From: Clostridia bacterium
Lineage (GTDB): Bacteria; Bacillota_A; Clostridia; Christensenellales; CAG-138
Direction: 5' to 3'
NCBI GenBank assembly: GCA_017394605.1
Contig: JAFPXU010000013.1
Span: 1 to 7,072, forward strand
DNA: 7,072 nucleotides
The notes under the pieces are model-generated. The model did no database searches. It saw nothing but the letters and a program-made list of their open reading frames with translations, and was not told the DNA's origin. Below, in pieces: positions 1 through 5,094 of this stretch. Position numbers and translations under genes: made by a program. Positions within the stretch are counted from its first letter, which is position 1, and the number at the start of each line of letters is the position of its first letter.

Positions 1-43
1 ATTCGGGCTACCTCCCATCATCCAAAAGATGAGGATCGTACTG

Positions 44-82
44 AAAAACGGAGGGGAAAGGATTCCTCCAACCCCCTCCGTT
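44..82 (-). terminator. Intrinsic terminator of the solute-binding protein gene
   Basis: Seen: perfect 10-bp inverted arms AACGGAGGGG (47-56) and CCCCTCCGTT (73-82) around a 16-nt loop. Read on the minus strand, the stem is followed directly by a short T run (44-48). It lies 27 nt past the stop codon of the minus-strand lipoprotein gene, so it should end that transcript and make the gene monocistronic on this side. The remaining bases 1-43 hold no gene or motif that I can support. Confidence 0.85.
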
Positions 83-108
83 CATCGCAATGACGGTTCA
101 GAAGTTCA

Positions 109-1251
109 TTAACCCATGAGCGGTACGACTTCGTTCTCCCATGCTTCGGAAATCGCTTCGCATGCTGCGTTCAGCTGCGCTGCGGAATCCGGCGTGATGA
201 TGTTGGTGTAGTACTCGTCGCCGAGGATCGGGCAGTCATCCGGGATGTCGATCTGATCCGCACGGATCGGACGGGCGCCGCCGCGGGCACGGTCGATCTG
301 GCCTTCGTCGCTGAACAGGTAGTTCAGGGCAACACGTGCGGCATAGGGATGCGCAGCCCATTTGTTGAGAACCAGCGCGTAGCCGGTGGAGAGAGCGCCA
401 TCCTGCGGGATCACGTAGGTGATGTGCACGCCGGGGATGTTCTTCTCATTCAGGTCTTTCGCGAAGTTGGAGCCGTTGAAGTCGAAACGGCCGCAGCCGC
501 AGACGATCTGGCCGGTCTCAAAGTCGGTCTCGCCCGCATCTCCGCCATCCAGACGGCCTGCTTTGGCGAGCTCGATGCACTTGTCGATGCAGGGACGGAT
601 GTTGTCCCATGTTCCGCCGAGTGCGAAGTTCATGGCCAGCATATCGACCTGGGAGGAAGCACCGCCGATGACGTTGCCGAATGCCAGGTTGATGTCTTCT
701 CTCTCAAGAAGCTCTTTCCACGTCGTGGGAAGTTCGCCTTCGATCGCCGCATCGTTGAAGATGAACGCGGTGCTGCCGGTGTAGGAGAGCGCCCACTTGT
801 GATCAGGATCCTTCGCCCAGTCGGGGATCTTGTCCCAGACGTCTACGGTGTAGGGCTGGACGCAGTCCTGCTCGACAGCCGTGATGGTGAAGGCGTAGCC
901 GATGTCGCCGAGGTCCATCGTCGGGTCATCCTTTTCCGCAATGAACAGCGCAAGTTCTTCTGCGGAGGAGAGGTCCGGGTCGACGTTCCTGTCGATGCCG
1001 TACTTTTCCTTGATGGTCGCGAAGGAATCGGACCACAGTGTCCAGTAATCCGGAAGACCGGCCGTTCCGACGTAGCCTTCGGATTTCTCGAGCAGCTGAT
1101 CGAGCGTAAGGGAATCGAAATCAACCGCTGCGTCCGCGGCGGAAGCCGCAGCGTCCGTCTTCGGGGCTTCCGTTGTAGCCGCGGGTGCGGAGCATCCGAA
1201 GCAGAACAGAGCAAAGACGACTGCAAGTGCCAACGCAAGATACTTCTTCAT
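109..1251 (-). CDS. ABC transporter solute-binding lipoprotein, family 1 (AfuA/Fbp-like)
   Basis: This is an extracytoplasmic solute receptor of 380 aa, within the usual family length. The N-terminus is a lipoprotein signal peptide: Lys-Lys at 2-3, a hydrophobic core, then CFGC with the predicted lipid-modified Cys20. The lipobox is slightly unusual, with Cys at -3. An Ala/Thr-rich linker (about 21-45) precedes the two-lobed binding domain. The segment GSTAFIFND followed by PTTWKELLE (about residues 160-185), and near the C-terminus a segment containing YLFSDEGQ and GGARPIR, resemble iron, thiamine or polyamine-type binding proteins of the COG1840 kind. The substrate cannot be named from sequence. 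The start is fixed by AAGGAGG (plus-strand CCTCCTT, 1263-1269) 12 nt upstream. A terminator follows at once, and no permease or ATPase gene is in the window, so it must work with membrane components encoded elsewhere. Confidence 0.88.
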   Translation of the reverse strand: MKKYLALALAVVFALFCFGCSAPAATTEAPKTDAAASAADAAVDFDSLTLDQLLEKSEGYVGTAGLPDYWTLWSDSFATIKEKYGIDRNVDPDLSSAEELALFIAEKDDPTMDLGDIGYAFTITAVEQDCVQPYTVDVWDKIPDWAKDPDHKWALSYTGSTAFIFNDAAIEGELPTTWKELLEREDINLAFGNVIGGASSQVDMLAMNFALGGTWDNIRPCIDKCIELAKAGRLDGGDAGETDFETGQIVCGCGRFDFNGSNFAKDLNEKNIPGVHITYVIPQDGALSTGYALVLNKWAAHPYAARVALNYLFSDEGQIDRARGGARPIRADQIDIPDDCPILGDEYYTNIITPDSAAQLNAACEAISEAWENEVVPLMG

Positions 1252-1397
1252 TTCTTTTGTTTCCTCCTTGATTTATCTATGAACCCCTGAAGGGGATCAT
1301 TCCGAACGAAAAAACAAATAAAAAACGACGACCGGAAGGACGCGTCTGCGCCGTCCGACGCCGCGGGCGGCGAAGGTCCTGCTGGAACCGATGCACT
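1252..1397 (-). promoter_or_regulatory. Structured 5' leader of the solute-binding protein mRNA, possible attenuator
   Basis: The predicted leader is about 145 nt. Seen on the minus strand: a GC-rich hairpin whose arms are 1349-1356 and 1338-1344 with a 4-nt loop (7 bp, one bulge). A possible outer helix pairs CGGCG (1363-1359) with CGTCG (1330-1326). A T-rich tract follows (1325-1309, interrupted by two bases). CGGCG at 1363-1359 can instead pair with the earlier CGCCG (1372-1368), so the two folds exclude each other, as in an attenuator. A second small hairpin, CCCC-TTCA-GGGG (1295-1284), lies 14 nt upstream of the ribosome binding site. No known riboswitch class is recognised. The outer helix has a large asymmetric internal loop and GC-rich pairs arise easily by chance, so this is a weak inference. 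Confidence 0.3.
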
Positions 1398-1403
1398 GAT
1401 TGT

Positions 1404-1432
1404 ATGTTAGCATTCCATGAATGAAAATTCAA
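1404..1432 (-). promoter_or_regulatory. Promoter of the solute-binding protein gene (extended -10)
   Basis: On the minus strand, TTGAAT (1432-1427) is followed after 17 nt by TAACAT (1409-1404), with TGC immediately before it, giving an extended -10. Transcription would begin near 1397. The spacer contains the inverted repeat CATTC-CAT-GAATG (1411-1423), placed where a repressor could block RNA polymerase. The hexamer match and ideal spacing are seen; use as a promoter is inferred. Confidence 0.55.
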
Positions 1433-1489
1433 CATAAAAACATCAAAATTGTACGTTTCGGCACTCCCGTCCCCAACACCGCTTTTCGA

Positions 1490-1498
1490 TGCTATAAT
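1490..1498 (+). promoter_or_regulatory. Extended -10 promoter of the PHP hydrolase gene
   Basis: A consensus TATAAT (1493-1498) is preceded by TGC, forming a perfect extended -10 element 34 nt before the chosen start codon. The bases at the expected -35 position (about 1470-1475, TCCCCA) do not resemble TTGACA. The promoter may rely on the extended -10 or on an activator. The start of transcription would be near 1505, leaving a leader of about 27 nt. Confidence 0.6.
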
Positions 1499-1531
1499 GA
1501 GAATATATTCCGACACAGGAAAGGACCGCAT

Positions 1532-2962
1532 ATGAGAACAGAATATCTCCCCCGCGTCTGCGTCTGCAGAGGCGCTTTCCAGACCGATTTCACACTCGAT
1601 TACGACTGGTTTCCCCGCGTCGTCGCGGCAGGAAAGGAGACCGTCATCCATATCCGCCAGCTCGGAGGCAGCCCGCGCTTTCTGCCTGACACGGACTATA
1701 CCCTGATCTGGTGCCCGACTACGCAGGGCAAGCCGGTCGACTATCCGGTGATGTCCGGCTATGAGACCGAAACGGTGCGCACGGACGGCGAGGGCAATTT
1801 CCATCTCAGGCATACGTTTTCCTCCGAACAGGAGTATTATCTCCGCTTCTACAGCAGTGAGGACCGGCTCCTTGACCAGTTCCCCGTCTACTGCGTCGCA
1901 GAAGACCTCGTCGGCCTTTACCCCTTCATCGGCGACACGCATCTCCATTCCTGCCGTTCCGACGGCAGGCAGATGCCCGCGGTCGTCGCGGCAAACTACC
2001 GGAAGATCGGCTACGACTTCCTCACGATCACCGACCACCACCGCTACTACCCCTCCCTGGAGGCGCTGCGGTTCTATAAGGACGTCCCGACGGAACTGTG
2101 CATCGTACCAGGCGAGGAGGTCCAGCTCCCGGACGCCAACGGGCTGCACAACGACGTGCACATCATCAACTTCGGCGGCCTCTACAGCGTCAACGCCCTG
2201 GCGGAGGGCCCCAACCGGTCCGAAGCGGGCGACGATAAGATGATGCGCTCCCTAAACGGCGACGCGCCGGATTCCATGATGCAGGCGGAGTACGATGCGC
2301 TCATGCAGAAGCTGACCGATGAGATCGACTGTCCGGACGGCATCGACCGCTTCCCCGCCGCGAACTGCAAGTGGGTCTTCGACGAAATCCGGAAAGCGGA
2401 CGGACTCGGGATCTTCGTGCACCCGTACTGGATCAGCGACGTGTACCACGTACCGGAGCGGTTCACGGACTACGTGGTGGACAGCGGGATGTTCGACGCG
2501 TTCGAGGTCCTGGGCGGAGAGCGCTATTACGAGCAGAACGGCTTCCAGACGATCCGCTACTACGAGGACAAGGCGAAAGGGCATGTCTACCCCATCGTCG
2601 GTGCGACCGACAGCCACAGCTCCTATCCGTCCAACGACGGCGCGTACGTTGCGGCCACGATCGTCTTCGCGGAAAAGAACGAAAGAAAGACGCTGATCAG
2701 CGCCATCAAAAACTTCCATAGCGTCGCGGTCGATAAGATCAGCAGGGAATTCCGCATGGTCGGAGACCTGCGCCTCGTCAAATACGCGACGTTCCTCTAC
2801 CAGTATTACTTCCCGATGCACGACGAGCTCTGCTTTGAGGAGGGGCGCCTTCTGAAGCAGTACGCCACCGGTCTTCCCGGGGAGCGTGACGAAGCGCTCC
2901 GCACGCTTTCGTGCATCTGCGGACGCGTCGGAAAACTGAAGGACAAATATTTCGATTTCTGA
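1532..2962 (+). CDS. PHP-domain metallohydrolase with N-terminal beta-rich domain (CehA/McbA-like)
   Basis: A 476-aa predicted cytoplasmic metal-dependent hydrolase with no signal peptide. Residues 1-125 look like a beta-sandwich (alternating strands, Gly/Pro turns). The PHP (polymerase and histidinol phosphatase) fold starts at GDTHLHS and carries the expected metal ligands: His137, His139, Asp144, the TDHH motif with His169/His170, GEEV with Glu195/Glu196, His210, FVHP with His297, and TDSH with Asp360 and His362. The complete ligand set argues for an active enzyme. PHP proteins cleave phosphoesters or related bonds, and the layout resembles the CehA/McbA group, but the substrate is unknown. 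An upstream in-frame ATG at 1421 is possible; 1532 is chosen because AGGAAAGG (1517-1524) sits just before it, while 1421 would precede the promoter and has no ribosome binding site. The HEAT-like gene follows 44 nt later in a likely operon. Confidence 0.85.
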   Translation: MRTEYLPRVCVCRGAFQTDFTLDYDWFPRVVAAGKETVIHIRQLGGSPRFLPDTDYTLIWCPTTQGKPVDYPVMSGYETETVRTDGEGNFHLRHTFSSEQEYYLRFYSSEDRLLDQFPVYCVAEDLVGLYPFIGDTHLHSCRSDGRQMPAVVAANYRKIGYDFLTITDHHRYYPSLEALRFYKDVPTELCIVPGEEVQLPDANGLHNDVHIINFGGLYSVNALAEGPNRSEAGDDKMMRSLNGDAPDSMMQAEYDALMQKLTDEIDCPDGIDRFPAANCKWVFDEIRKADGLGIFVHPYWISDVYHVPERFTDYVVDSGMFDAFEVLGGERYYEQNGFQTIRYYEDKAKGHVYPIVGATDSHSSYPSNDGAYVAATIVFAEKNERKTLISAIKNFHSVAVDKISREFRMVGDLRLVKYATFLYQYYFPMHDELCFEEGRLLKQYATGLPGERDEALRTLSCICGRVGKLKDKYFDF

Positions 2963-3006
2963 GATCCCCCGTCCGTTATCGATCCAATGAATTGTGAGGA
3001 ACCGGT

Positions 3007-4428
3007 ATGCATGATTCATCGAAAAGGTTTAAAAAAATCGCGCATTTCTACGGCAGCGACCGCGTGCCGGGATGGCTGAAGAAGATCCAGTCGAAAACGC
3101 TCACGACCGACGCGGAGCTTTCCGCGTTCGTCATTTCGTGCCGGGACCGCTCGCTCCATAAGGATGTGCTTTCGGCTGCCGACCGCATCACGGACCGGGA
3201 CGAGCTTCTGAAGATCGCCGCGTCGGACGCGGACAAGTCGGTCCGTCTCCGCGCGCTGGAACGGTTCCCCCGCGACCGCGCGTTTCTTCTGTCGGTAAAA
3301 GCTTCCGCAAAGCACTGGAGCCCCTCGCTTTCCAACCTGTATCCGGTCGAAGCGCGGGCGGTCGAACTGCTGAAAGCTCTGGAAGCGGACGCCCTTTCAG
3401 TAGCGCCGGACGAGAACGCCGTCGCGGAACTTCTGATCGGCGGGACCGTGACCGAATCCATTCCGGAAGCGATGAAACGGATCACAAGCGAATCCGTCCT
3501 TCTGGATCTTCTGAACAGAAACGTCAGCCCCGAAGTCAACGCGGCTGTACTGGGCCGCTCCCGTCATCCGGACGCGGCGTGCGGAGCGGACTTTCAGCGC
3601 GCCGTAACGGATCTGAGCCTCACGGGACGGTTCCGCGGACTGGAATCCTCCGTGACGGGCTGTCTGAACGATCCAGCGCTTCTGACCGAGATCCTGGACA
3701 AAAGCCGCAATCCGGCTCTTGCCGCTTCGGCCGCGGACGATCTGTTCTGGCTCTATGACCTTGCAAAGCGGAGCGGCACTGCGCTTCCGCCTCTGTCGGA
3801 TACGCAGCAGGACATTCTGGTACGCCACCTCGCAGGTCAGAACCGCCTATGCCGCAATCACGCGCTGGCGCTGCTGGATCCGAGGCACCTGAAAAATCTG
3901 TATGCGCAAGTCAAAGATGACGAAGACCGGCTGGAGATCGTCCGCCGCCTGCCGCAGAATGAGTTTACGGACGAGCTGATAGACGAACTGCTGAAGATGC
4001 CCGGCGGCAGGATCCGTGACCAGTGGGAACGCGGGCTTGCAGGTTTCTCCACCGAGCGCCTCATTGAGATCATTGAGACCCATCCCGACTGGAGATACCG
4101 CATCAAGGCGCTGGATTTCGCGGTCGCAAGGCTGAAGCGCGAGGAAAACGGAGAAGAGCGCATCGACGCAATCGTCCTCCCGATGATCGATGAGATCCGC
4201 ACCGAAAACGGGCATATCGGCAGAATGCTCATCGACATCTTTCACGCGCTGCCAGAAGAGCTCTATTCCCATTTCGGCTTTGAGCCGGAATATGAAGAAG
4301 GCGAAACGATCGACGATGCGGAATGGAGCACGCTCAAGGTCCGCTACGGCGGACATCAGTACTGGGTCTATTATTCGCAGACGGACGGCGGAGGCTACTG
4401 TCCGCCGTATGGCGAGCAGATCTCCTGA
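3007..4428 (+). CDS. HEAT-like repeat (alpha-solenoid) protein of unknown function
   Basis: A 473-aa, mostly helical, soluble protein with no signal peptide or membrane segment. Degenerate repeats are visible. Each has a short Asp/Ser-rich turn, a Leu-rich helix, then a second helix with Val/Ala: around 61-85 (ITDRDELLKI then VRLRALERF), 159-182 (ITSESVLLDLL then VNAAVLGR), and 219-245 (LNDPALLTEIL then LAASAADDL). Later segments at about 292-330 and 348-378 fit the same pattern. This is typical of HEAT/ARM-type scaffolds that bind proteins or nucleic acids. No catalytic motif is seen. The last 30 residues are rich in Gly, Tyr and aromatic residues (YGGHQYWVYY, GGGYCPPYG) and may be a separate small domain. 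GAGGAA lies 6 nt before the start. It follows the PHP gene by 44 nt on the same strand, suggesting co-transcription. The protein partner is unknown. Confidence 0.7.
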   Translation: MHDSSKRFKKIAHFYGSDRVPGWLKKIQSKTLTTDAELSAFVISCRDRSLHKDVLSAADRITDRDELLKIAASDADKSVRLRALERFPRDRAFLLSVKASAKHWSPSLSNLYPVEARAVELLKALEADALSVAPDENAVAELLIGGTVTESIPEAMKRITSESVLLDLLNRNVSPEVNAAVLGRSRHPDAACGADFQRAVTDLSLTGRFRGLESSVTGCLNDPALLTEILDKSRNPALAASAADDLFWLYDLAKRSGTALPPLSDTQQDILVRHLAGQNRLCRNHALALLDPRHLKNLYAQVKDDEDRLEIVRRLPQNEFTDELIDELLKMPGGRIRDQWERGLAGFSTERLIEIIETHPDWRYRIKALDFAVARLKREENGEERIDAIVLPMIDEIRTENGHIGRMLIDIFHALPEELYSHFGFEPEYEEGETIDDAEWSTLKVRYGGHQYWVYYSQTDGGGYCPPYGEQIS

Positions 4429-4448
4429 CATAAGAAGAGCAGGAATAC

Positions 4449-4476
4449 TTGACGTTTTTTTCAGATTATAGATGAT
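4449..4476 (+). promoter_or_regulatory. Possible weak promoter for the Phd/YefM-like gene
   Basis: TTGACG (4449-4454) is a good -35 match. The best -10 at acceptable spacing is GATGAT (4471-4476, 16-nt spacer), a poor match, while the better-looking TATAGA (4467-4472) is only 12 nt away. The gene is 73 nt past the end of the HEAT-like gene with no convincing terminator between, so read-through from the upstream operon is also possible. Confidence 0.3.
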
Positions 4477-4501
4477 TTGCCTGTCAAAAGGAGGCAGCAA
4501 T

Positions 4502-4774
4502 ATGGAAGAACAGATCCGTCCATCCGCTGATCTCAGAAATCACTATGCCGATATATCAAAAGCCTGTAAGGAGTCTCGTCAGCCGGTGATCATCACTGTC
4601 AACGGACAAGCCGATACGGTCATATTGAGTTTACAGGATTATCATCAGATGCAGGCAGAACTGGAGCTGCTGCGCATGCTGGCAGACGGCGAATCGGATG
4701 TTTCCGCGAATCGTGTTGCCCCGATAGAAGATACCTTCCGTAATCTGCGTACGCGTCTTTTGGAAAACAATTGA
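4502..4774 (+). CDS. Type II antitoxin, Phd/YefM family, without adjacent toxin
   Basis: A 90-aa protein. The N-terminal half has the Phd/YefM DNA-binding fold: IRPSADLRNHY, then a helix, then PVIITVNGQADTVILSLQDYHQM (about residues 5-50). The C-terminal half (52-90) is a helix plus a charged tail (EDTFRNLRTRLL) of the kind that wraps RelE/ParE-type toxins. In the family, the antitoxin neutralises a neighbouring RNase or gyrase toxin and represses its own promoter. Here no RelE, ParE or Doc gene follows: the next 104 nt are non-coding and lead to hipBA. It may be an orphan, may act on a toxin elsewhere, or may have been captured beside hipBA. Start 4502 is chosen over the in-frame ATG at 4472 because AAAGGAGG lies directly before it and the family N-terminus begins there. 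The gene looks more AT-rich than its neighbours. Confidence 0.85.
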   Translation: MEEQIRPSADLRNHYADISKACKESRQPVIITVNGQADTVILSLQDYHQMQAELELLRMLADGESDVSANRVAPIEDTFRNLRTRLLENN

Positions 4775-4799
4775 CTTCGCCGTACGGCGCAGTTATCAT
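4771..4799 (+). promoter_or_regulatory. hipBA promoter overlapping the end of the phd-like gene
   Basis: TTGACT (4771-4776) and TATCAT (4794-4799) are separated by exactly 17 nt, the best promoter match in the window. The -35 hexamer contains the TGA stop codon (4772-4774) of the phd-like gene. The spacer holds the 12-bp perfect palindrome CGCCGTACGGCG, so a repressor bound there would block RNA polymerase. Transcription should start near 4806, about 73 nt before hipB. Confidence 0.7.
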
Positions 4800-4866
4800 G
4801 AGTCCGAACGATATTTAGCCGTTCGGCTCATTTTATTGGAATCTGGTGCTAATTTAGCCGTTCGGC
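4778..4866 (+). repeat. Three evenly spaced GCCGTWCGGC sites, probable HipB operators
   Basis: Seen: site 1 GCCGTACGGC (4779-4788, within a perfect 12-bp palindrome at 4778-4789), site 2 GCCGTTCGGC (4818-4827) and site 3 GCCGTTCGGC (4857-4866). Their centres (4783.5, 4822.5, 4861.5) are exactly 39 bp apart. Sites 2 and 3 share a 15-nt identity beginning ATTTA. A partial inverted copy, CCGAACG, lies at 4804-4810. Site 1 lies between -35 and -10, and site 3 abuts the hipB ribosome binding site. Known: HipB proteins autoregulate by binding several palindromic operators ahead of hipBA. The E. coli operators have a different sequence, so assigning these sites to this HipB is inference. Phd-like binding is the alternative. 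Confidence 0.7.
4800..4837 (+). terminator. Terminator-like hairpin in the phd-hipB gap, overlapping operator 2
   Basis: GAG(T)CCGAACG (4800-4810) pairs with CGTTCGGCTC (4820-4829): 10 bp with one bulged T, a 9-nt loop, then ATTTTATT. It would end transcription coming from the phd-like gene. A transcript starting at the hipBA promoter (near 4806) would lack much of the 5' arm and so escape it. The 3' arm is also operator 2. The U tract is short, so efficiency may be modest. Confidence 0.5.
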
Positions 4867-4878
4867 GAAGGAGGATAC

Positions 4879-5091
4879 ATGATCGTTACGGATGCAAAAC
4901 AGTTCGGGGAGGCAGTCCGCAAAAGAAGAAAGACACTCGGGTACACACAGATGTTTCTCTGTGAGTTCAGCGGGCTGAGCGTCAGTTTTCTCTCTGACCT
5001 GGAGAACGGAAAAGCGACGATCGAACTGGAAAAAGCGATCCGCGTCGCGAACCTGCTCGGTATGGACTGTTCGTTGTCCGTAAGGGGATAA
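4879..5091 (+). CDS. hipB: HipB-like XRE-family antitoxin and repressor
   Basis: A 70-aa protein that is almost entirely one XRE-type helix-turn-helix domain. Helices at about 6-20 (FGEAVRKRRKTLG) lead into YTQMFLCEFSGLSVSFLSDLENGKA (22-46), whose recognition helix and SDLENGK ending are typical of HipB. A final helix, LEKAIRVANLLGMD, follows. HipB binds and inhibits the HipA kinase and represses the operon as a dimer. It is shorter than E. coli HipB (88 aa) and lacks most of the C-terminal tail seen there. The start is preceded by GAAGGAGG (4867-4874), directly after operator 3. Only 3 nt separate it from hipA, so the two are co-transcribed and probably translationally coupled. Confidence 0.9.
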   Translation: MIVTDAKQFGEAVRKRRKTLGYTQMFLCEFSGLSVSFLSDLENGKATIELEKAIRVANLLGMDCSLSVRG

Positions 5092-5094
5092 CAC

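Noticed and set aside
349..1290. Long plus-strand open frame (313 codons) opposite the solute-binding protein gene
   Set aside because: It is antisense to a clear lipoprotein gene, has no ribosome binding site, shows Val/Arg/Asp-biased composition typical of a shadow frame in GC-rich DNA, and matches no family I know.
1277..1300. Seven-codon open frame (MIPFRGS) in the leader of the solute-binding protein mRNA, possible leader peptide
   Set aside because: There is no ribosome binding site before its ATG and no run of regulatory codons. It also overlaps the small CCCC-GGGG hairpin, which explains the sequence as well.
1421..1531. Upstream in-frame ATG that would extend the PHP protein by 37 residues
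   Set aside because: It lies upstream of the extended -10 promoter at 1490-1498, lacks a ribosome binding site, and the extra residues do not look like part of the N-terminal domain.
1277..3019. Long minus-strand open frames opposite the PHP hydrolase gene
   Set aside because: The plus strand encodes a protein with a complete PHP metal-ligand set. The antisense frames have no start signals or recognisable domains.
4405..4461. Possible terminator after the HEAT-like gene (TCCTG ... CAGGA then a run of seven T)
   Set aside because: The stem is only 5 bp with a 12-nt loop, and about 10 nt separate it from the T run, so it does not meet the pattern of an intrinsic terminator.
4472..4501. Earlier ATG extending the Phd/YefM-like protein by ten residues
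   Set aside because: The extension includes the AAAGGAGG ribosome binding site itself, and the family N-terminus fits the later start at 4502.
4747..4754. Palindrome GCGTACGC inside the phd-like gene as a fourth operator
   Set aside because: It is coding, differs from GCCGTWCGGC, and lies 33 bp, not 39 bp, from operator 1.
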